Below, piece by piece: positions 5,989 to 9,652 of a DNA stretch of 9,652 nucleotides. Numbering within the stretch: position 1 is the first letter of the stretch; each line of letters opens with the position of its first letter. The translations under genes were made by a program, and so were the position numbers. Origin of the DNA: UBA3941 sp035647175. Its GTDB lineage: Bacteria > Bacillota > Clostridia > Caldicoprobacterales > UBA3941. Under the pieces are notes generated by a model, which saw nothing but the letters and a program-made list of their open reading frames with translations, did not search any database and was not told the origin of the DNA. The DNA lies in NCBI GenBank assembly GCA_035647175.1, contig DASRNX010000059.1, forward strand, positions 1 to 9,652, read 5' to 3'.

Positions 5989-6010
5989 GCAGCATAGCAT
6001 ATTGGGCTAG
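5906..6010 (+). CDS. Micro-ORF copy C: 34-aa hydrophobic 'MKLH' peptide
   Basis: ATG at 5906 opens 34 codons ending at TAG 6010. The peptide starts MKLHRTVVIIMSNNLVDLSL and contains VVYLQ near the end. The MKLH codons match copy B exactly. Compared with copies A and B this peptide has an insertion before the Tyr-Leu and an extra tail (QHSILG) because the stop after the arm is missing. It is less uniformly hydrophobic (Asn-Asn, Asp, Arg inside), so it may be a decaying copy. No Shine-Dalgarno sequence is seen. Upstream CTATAGAAT sits where a -10 would make a nearly leaderless transcript. It converges on the MATE gene ending at 6031. Function is unknown. Confidence 0.38.
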   Translation: MKLHRTVVIIMSNNLVDLSLSVIRVVYLQHSILG

Positions 6011-6030
6011 TTTAGCAGAATCGGCGATTA

Positions 6031-7434
6031 TCATATGGACTCCTCTATTTGCTTTAATGCCAGATCTCCCTCACCCAAATCCTTGGTCTTGGGGTTTCTT
6101 TTCTGCATGATAATATACCAGGTCATTAAAATTGTGCCCTTTAATACGCTGGTGATGCTGATCGCCCACCATACGCCGTTTAACCCCAATGTTGTGGAAG
6201 ATAGAATGAGCGCAATGGGTATCCTCAGCCCGTTTAATGTTATACCCACCACCGATGGGGGTACGGTTTTCCCAAGACCGTTAAAAGCGCCAGCCGTCGT
6301 AGACTCTATGCACATAAATAGCTGAGACAGACCCAATATCTTAAGGTAGGCTACCCCCTGTACTATTGTTTCCTCTTCCTTTATAAACACCGTGAACAAG
6401 GGTCTGCCAAAAAACACCAAAAGGGTGGTAGCAATCAATCCGATACCGGATATAATTATCATCCCCACCGTGTATCCCTTGGAAACCCTATCCCACTTTT
6501 TGGCACCATAGTTTTGTCCCACGAAGGCGCTCATAGCGGTTTGAAATCCCCCGCTGGTCATCCAGGATATCGCCTCTATCTGTGACCCCACCTTCTCAAC
6601 GGCAATGGGTATAGGTCCCCACCTTGCTATAATGCGAGCTATCATCATGGAAAAGCTGGTAAATAGTCCGCTTTGAAGTGCGACAGGAAATCCCAGCTTT
6701 GTAATCTCCCTTATATGAGCCATATCGGGGGCCCCAAAAAGTGACAGCTCCGAAAATAGCACCGATTTTCGTCTGGCAGTAATTATAAAGGTTATGGTTA
6801 CAATCGCCTGGGCCAGTATCGTAGCCAGTGCGGCCCCCGCTACCCCCAATTTTGGAAACGGACCAATCCCTAGAATCATCATGGGATCTAAAACCATATT
6901 GATAACAAGCCCCAAGGAATTTACTATAAAGGGGATTTTACTCTCCCCATAGCCGTTGAAGACAGCCGAAAAGACGGGATTAATACAGAAAAATACCATC
7001 CCGGACGAAACGATGCTCAAATAAATTATGGCATCATCTACAATGTCCTTTTCTCCCAGATTAAAGAATCCGATAAGGGGTCTTCTGAAGATTAGGAGTA
7101 TCATTGCATAAAAAAGTGCAAGGACAACGGACATCTGAATGCTGTGCCTTATATATGTCCTGGCCTCTTTCATATCCTTCCTGCCGACGGATTGGGCAAC
7201 CCCTACCTCTGCCCCTATTTTGGGTATCAAAATAAAGGCCATAGCCAACCAAGTATAAAAACCGGCAGTCCCCACCGAGGCAACTGCCCTTGATCCTATT
7301 TTGCCCACCCAGATCATATCCGTCATATTATATGCCATTTGAACGAAGGAAGTCCCCATGATGGGGATAGCGAGCCGAAAGAGAGCCTTTGATATGCTTC
7401 CCTCTGTCAGGCTGTTGGGTTTTGTCGTTTTCAT
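6031..7434 (-). CDS. MATE family multidrug/cation exporter (NorM/DinF-like)
   Basis: A 467-residue inner-membrane exporter with two MatE repeats and about twelve membrane spans. The N-lobe starts at LFRLAIPIMGTSFVQMAYNM with TDMIWVGKIG and includes MVLDPMMILG. The C-lobe starts at ITKLGFPVALQSGLFTSFSM and has the conserved FVGQNYGAKKWDRV turn, followed by the charged tail KRNPKTKDLGEGD. It differs clearly from the other MATE gene at 4118-5500, so the two are different subfamilies and not a recent duplication. Substrate and coupling ion are not evident. GGGAGG lies five nucleotides before the ATG at 7434, fixing the start. A good promoter (7481-7509) sits between this gene and the macro-domain gene, so it can be transcribed on its own. 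The 3' end converges with micro-ORF copy C. Confidence 0.93.
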   Translation of the reverse strand: MKTTKPNSLTEGSISKALFRLAIPIMGTSFVQMAYNMTDMIWVGKIGSRAVASVGTAGFYTWLAMAFILIPKIGAEVGVAQSVGRKDMKEARTYIRHSIQMSVVLALFYAMILLIFRRPLIGFFNLGEKDIVDDAIIYLSIVSSGMVFFCINPVFSAVFNGYGESKIPFIVNSLGLVINMVLDPMMILGIGPFPKLGVAGAALATILAQAIVTITFIITARRKSVLFSELSLFGAPDMAHIREITKLGFPVALQSGLFTSFSMMIARIIARWGPIPIAVEKVGSQIEAISWMTSGGFQTAMSAFVGQNYGAKKWDRVSKGYTVGMIIISGIGLIATTLLVFFGRPLFTVFIKEEETIVQGVAYLKILGLSQLFMCIESTTAGAFNGLGKTVPPSVVGITLNGLRIPIALILSSTTLGLNGVWWAISITSVLKGTILMTWYIIMQKRNPKTKDLGEGDLALKQIEESI

Positions 7435-7480
7435 GTCTGCCTCCCGCCGGTATAAGTCCCCCTGTATTGTTTACCTTGAC

Positions 7481-7509
7481 ATAGTAGCAGAAAGCAGCCT
7501 AAAAATCAA
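7481..7509 (-). promoter_or_regulatory. Promoter of the MATE gene at 6031-7434
   Basis: On the minus strand TTGATT (7504-7509) and TACTAT (7481-7486) are 17 nt apart, with TGC before the -10 as an extended -10. The expected leader is about 40 nt. Confidence 0.5.
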
Positions 7510-7514
7510 TGCAG

Positions 7515-7543
7515 GGATGAAATGCCAAAAAGCCCCTTCATCC
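7515..7543 (-). terminator. Weak terminator candidate after the macro-domain gene
   Basis: GGATGAA and TTCATCC (minus strand) form a seven-pair stem with a 15-nt loop that starts within the last codons of the macro-domain gene. TGATTTTT follows a few nucleotides after the stem. The stem is short and the T-run is displaced, so termination is uncertain and read-through into the MATE gene is possible. Confidence 0.3.
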
Positions 7544-8572
7544 TACCCCGCCCAATAAGGGCTGGTCATAGCTGAAGAGGATCTCGTTGATCTTGAATAT
7601 ATCGTAGCTTCCTTGAATTATAAAATACTCTATAATTACATCAAATTTTTGGCTTCTAGACAGGGTATAACCCGCCCTTCTCAACAGATCATGGGTCTCT
7701 TCCAGGGTGAGCTCCAAGGCAATGGCCAGGGCTATGGCTGTCCTCTTGCTGGGCATATAGCCTGCGTTACTTCGCATCTTTGAAAACAGCCTTCTGTCCA
7801 AATTGGCCTTCTTGTAGACCTCCACATCAGTAAAGCCCTTATGATCGATCATTCGAAACAAGGTCGCAGCAAAGGGCTCGTCCAAATCCCCTATAACGTC
7901 CTCTATTTTTCTATGCAGCGGTTCTATACCCTTTTCTGTTACGAAATATTCCTCTAACATAAGCGGCCGGGATTCTGCTACATCTGTCGGTTTCCCTTCA
8001 ATATCCAACAGCCTTCGCTGTAATCTCAGATCCCTATAATCTTCAACATAATTTTCATCAATAAAGGCCTCGATTTCACCCATGAGCTCCCGACTTATAT
8101 CCAAGGACTCCCTGTCAAACACCACCAAGTATACATCCATATCATGGTACTCTACAAATCCCTTGATGGCTTTAGCGGCGATCTGAAATGCCTCCGCTTT
8201 AGGGTAGCCATAAACCCCGCTTGAGATCAGGGGAAAAGCTATGCTTTCCATATCTTCCCGCGCAGCAAGTCTTAGAGAGTTTATATAGCTGGCCCTTAAT
8301 AGGTCCCCCTCGCCCTGCTTCCCATCTTTATAAACAGGGCCTGCCGTGTGGATAATATACTTGGCAGGCAGATCAAAACCCAGCGTAATTACCGCCTCCC
8401 CGGTCTTAATCGGTGAAAGGGCCCGGCATGCCTTTTGCAGCTTATCAGCGCCTGCGCCTTCGAATATAGCACCGCATACCCCGCCGCCCATCAACAGCTG
8501 AGTGTTGGCGGCGTTCACTATCGCATCCACATTCATCTTTGTTATATCATTTCGGACAATGGTAAATGGCAT
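7538..8572 (-). CDS. Macro-domain protein with C-terminal HTH-like helical domain
   Basis: A 344-residue cytoplasmic protein. Residues 1-165 are a macro domain, which binds ADP-ribose and often removes ADP-ribose or hydrolyses O-acetyl-ADP-ribose. NDIT (8-11), AIVNAANTQLLMGGGVCGAI (17-36) and ISSGVYGYP (116-124) are the ligand-binding loops, and N20 and N23 fit the catalytic/binding asparagines of MacroD-type hydrolases. Residues 231-340 form a helical domain with VYKKANLDRRLFSKMRSN followed by SKRTAIALAIALELTLEE, resembling an XRE-type helix-turn-helix. This C-terminal domain is familiar from clostridial macro-domain proteins. Whether it binds DNA or protein is not known to me. The gene follows the GAF-MazG gene by 17 nt with GGAGGGAGGT in the gap (8581-8590), so the two form an operon. 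An ADP-ribose-responsive regulator is a reasonable inference. Confidence 0.9.
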   Translation of the reverse strand: MPFTIVRNDITKMNVDAIVNAANTQLLMGGGVCGAIFEGAGADKLQKACRALSPIKTGEAVITLGFDLPAKYIIHTAGPVYKDGKQGEGDLLRASYINSLRLAAREDMESIAFPLISSGVYGYPKAEAFQIAAKAIKGFVEYHDMDVYLVVFDRESLDISRELMGEIEAFIDENYVEDYRDLRLQRRLLDIEGKPTDVAESRPLMLEEYFVTEKGIEPLHRKIEDVIGDLDEPFAATLFRMIDHKGFTDVEVYKKANLDRRLFSKMRSNAGYMPSKRTAIALAIALELTLEETHDLLRRAGYTLSRSQKFDVIIEYFIIQGSYDIFKINEILFSYDQPLLGGVG

Positions 8573-8589
8573 AAGACCCCACCTCCCTC

Positions 8590-9414
8590 CTATTCATCCC
8601 GGTTTAGACTATGCCCCTTATCAAAACCGTTCGGGTATCTTTTTTCCAGCTTCATGATGTTCTCCTTATATACGTCCTCCATACTAAGCCCCAACGCATC
8701 GGACATGAGAGCGATATACCAGGCGATATCCCCCAGTTCCTTTTTTATATAGTCCTTGTCCAAGTCATGCCCATGGAAGATCCCCTTCTTTATGTGATCT
8801 ACACATTCGCCTACCTCCCCGGCAAGCCCCAAGGAGGCATTTAGAATCTGACCTTCTATCGATGTAAATTGATTCTTTGTTCGCATGGCCTTGTCTTGGT
8901 ATTCGGATATGCCCATGCTGTCTTCTGGCCATATTAAATGTTCGTTGAGAATTTCTATAAAGTCCTGTAGACCCTTTGCATCCTCCTCATCAAACCGGGC
9001 CTTTACGGGGCTGTCGATATCAAGCACCCCAATGAGCCTGCCTTCCTCTATTATGGGAAGCACTATCTCCGATTGGGAGGCGGCATCGCATGCGATATGG
9101 CCCGGAAACTCATGTACATCCTTAACTATCTGTATCTTTCCGGTTTCTGCCGCAGTACCGCATACCCCCTTGCCCATCTCAATGCGAACGCACGCCGGTT
9201 TACCCTGAAAGGGTCCCAACACCAATTCTCCGTCCTTATAGAGATAAAAACCGGCCCAATTAATGTTATCCATGGTTAGATATAATAAGGAAGAAGCGTT
9301 GGACATCCCCGCCAGCCAATCCGGCTCCCCTTCCAGTAATCCTTCCAGATAGCCGTTTAATTCCCTATAAAATTCCGTTTTATCTTCCCCGGATATTGCT
9401 TCTATTTCAAACAT
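8590..9414 (-). CDS. Fusion of GAF-type free Met-R-sulfoxide reductase and MazG-like pyrophosphohydrolase
   Basis: A 274-residue cytoplasmic protein. Residues 1-160 match the GAF-fold free methionine-(R)-sulfoxide reductase: INWAGFYLYKDGELVLGPFQ (51-70), GKPACVRIEMGKGVCGTAA (71-89) and GHIACD (105-110). The three catalytic/resolving cysteines C75, C85 and C109 have the same spacing as C84, C94 and C118 of the E. coli enzyme, so reductase activity is likely. Residues 180-268 are a MazG-like nucleotide pyrophosphohydrolase: E200 and E203 in GLAGEVGEC, then E226 and D229 in KKELGDIAW, the metal-binding ExxE...ExxD pattern, followed by LEKRYPNGFDKG. The frame is continuous across the linker, so this is a true fusion in this sequence. 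AGGGGG at 9424-9429 supports the start, and a strong promoter lies upstream. It leads the operon with the macro-domain gene, suggesting joint clean-up of oxidised or aberrant metabolites. Confidence 0.9.
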   Translation of the reverse strand: MFEIEAISGEDKTEFYRELNGYLEGLLEGEPDWLAGMSNASSLLYLTMDNINWAGFYLYKDGELVLGPFQGKPACVRIEMGKGVCGTAAETGKIQIVKDVHEFPGHIACDAASQSEIVLPIIEEGRLIGVLDIDSPVKARFDEEDAKGLQDFIEILNEHLIWPEDSMGISEYQDKAMRTKNQFTSIEGQILNASLGLAGEVGECVDHIKKGIFHGHDLDKDYIKKELGDIAWYIALMSDALGLSMEDVYKENIMKLEKRYPNGFDKGHSLNRDE

Positions 9415-9458
9415 GATGATATTCCCCCTGCCGTTTTTTAAATGCCGGGCTTTCCCAT

Positions 9459-9487
9459 ATTATCTCACGTTTTTGTTTGCGTGACAA
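9459..9487 (-). promoter_or_regulatory. Promoter of the GAF-MazG / macro-domain operon
   Basis: On the minus strand TTGTCA (9482-9487) and GATAAT (9459-9464) are exactly 17 nt apart, with TGA before the -10 as an extended -10. Short CACG/CGTG arms (9466-9483) frame the spacer and could be a repressor site, although four base pairs is weak support. Confidence 0.65.
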
Positions 9488-9540
9488 GAAAGGATGATGG
9501 GCCCATACAATGCCCCGATGTATCCATCGATTCCGATATT

Positions 9541-9573
9541 CGTTCATCAATGACTAATTGTCTTCATTGAACG
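9541..9573. repeat. Bulged hairpin upstream of the GAF-MazG promoter
   Basis: CGTTCA-tc-AATGA (9541-9553) pairs with TCATTGAACG (9564-9573) apart from a two-base bulge, with a ten-base loop. Neither strand has a following T-tract, so a terminator is unlikely. It may be an operator or an incidental palindrome. The remaining sequence to 9652 is AT-rich with nothing else recognised. Confidence 0.35.
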
Positions 9574-9652
9574 ATCATACAGCAGACCGATGCAACAGAT
9601 TATCTTATAAAATTTAAAGGAATTCAGAACGATTTGTAGAATAGTATATATA

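Noticed and set aside
4118..7434. Recent tandem duplication of the two MATE genes
   Set aside because: The proteins share only family-level motifs and differ at most positions, so they are distinct subfamilies.

Overview
This window looks like a chromosomal segment of a low-to-moderate G+C member of the Bacillota, most likely an anaerobic Clostridia-type organism. The basis is strong purine-rich ribosome binding sites (AGGAGG, GGGAGG, GGAGGTG), Gram-positive style -35/-10 promoters, a pyrophosphate-energised membrane ion pump of the K+-dependent type, and two MATE exporters. I cannot assign a species.

All conventional genes read on the minus strand. From right to left: a fused GAF (free methionine-R-sulfoxide reductase type) plus MazG-like protein (8590-9414) and, 17 nt downstream in the same operon, a macro-domain protein with a helical, helix-turn-helix-like C-terminal domain (7538-8572). 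Then a NorM-type MATE exporter (6031-7434), a repeat-rich gap (5513-6030), a second MATE exporter (4118-5500), the membrane pyrophosphatase hppA (1782-3974), a 565-nt gap (1217-1781), a class I SAM methyltransferase (617-1216), and the 5' part of a uroporphyrinogen-decarboxylase-family gene that runs off the left edge (1-398). Convincing sigma-A-like promoters precede the GAF-MazG gene, the 6031-7434 MATE gene, hppA and the URO-D-like gene. The genes therefore form several short units, not one operon.

The most interesting content lies between these genes. Three gaps (about 448-549, 1565-1672 and 5870-6010) each hold a copy of the same diverged element. Each encodes a very short hydrophobic peptide beginning Met-Lys-Leu-His and containing a Tyr-Leu or Tyr-Ile near its end. 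The first four codons differ between copies only at synonymous positions. The segment is flanked by inverted-repeat arms whose sequence changes from copy to copy while pairing is kept. This resembles a family of micro-proteins, possibly type I toxin-like, or a repeat family that carries one. No function is demonstrated.

Other gap contents. 1217-1781 holds a hairpin just after hppA, micro-ORF copy B, a strong terminator-like hairpin at 1505-1545, about 120 nt of AT-rich sequence (1386-1504) in which I see nothing definite, and a short coding-like fragment at 1284-1385 followed by an 18-codon ORF overlapping the methyltransferase start. 5513-6030 holds a likely promoter for the downstream MATE gene, a cluster of inverted repeats built on TCGTAACAT (5638-5780), and micro-ORF copy C. 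399-616 holds the URO-D promoter and copy A. 9488-9652 holds only a hairpin (9541-9573) that I can point to.

The genes together suggest housekeeping defence and energy conservation: removal of oxidised methionine, aberrant nucleotides and ADP-ribose derivatives (8590-9414 and 7538-8572), efflux (two MATE proteins), and ion pumping on pyrophosphate (hppA). That functional grouping is inference.
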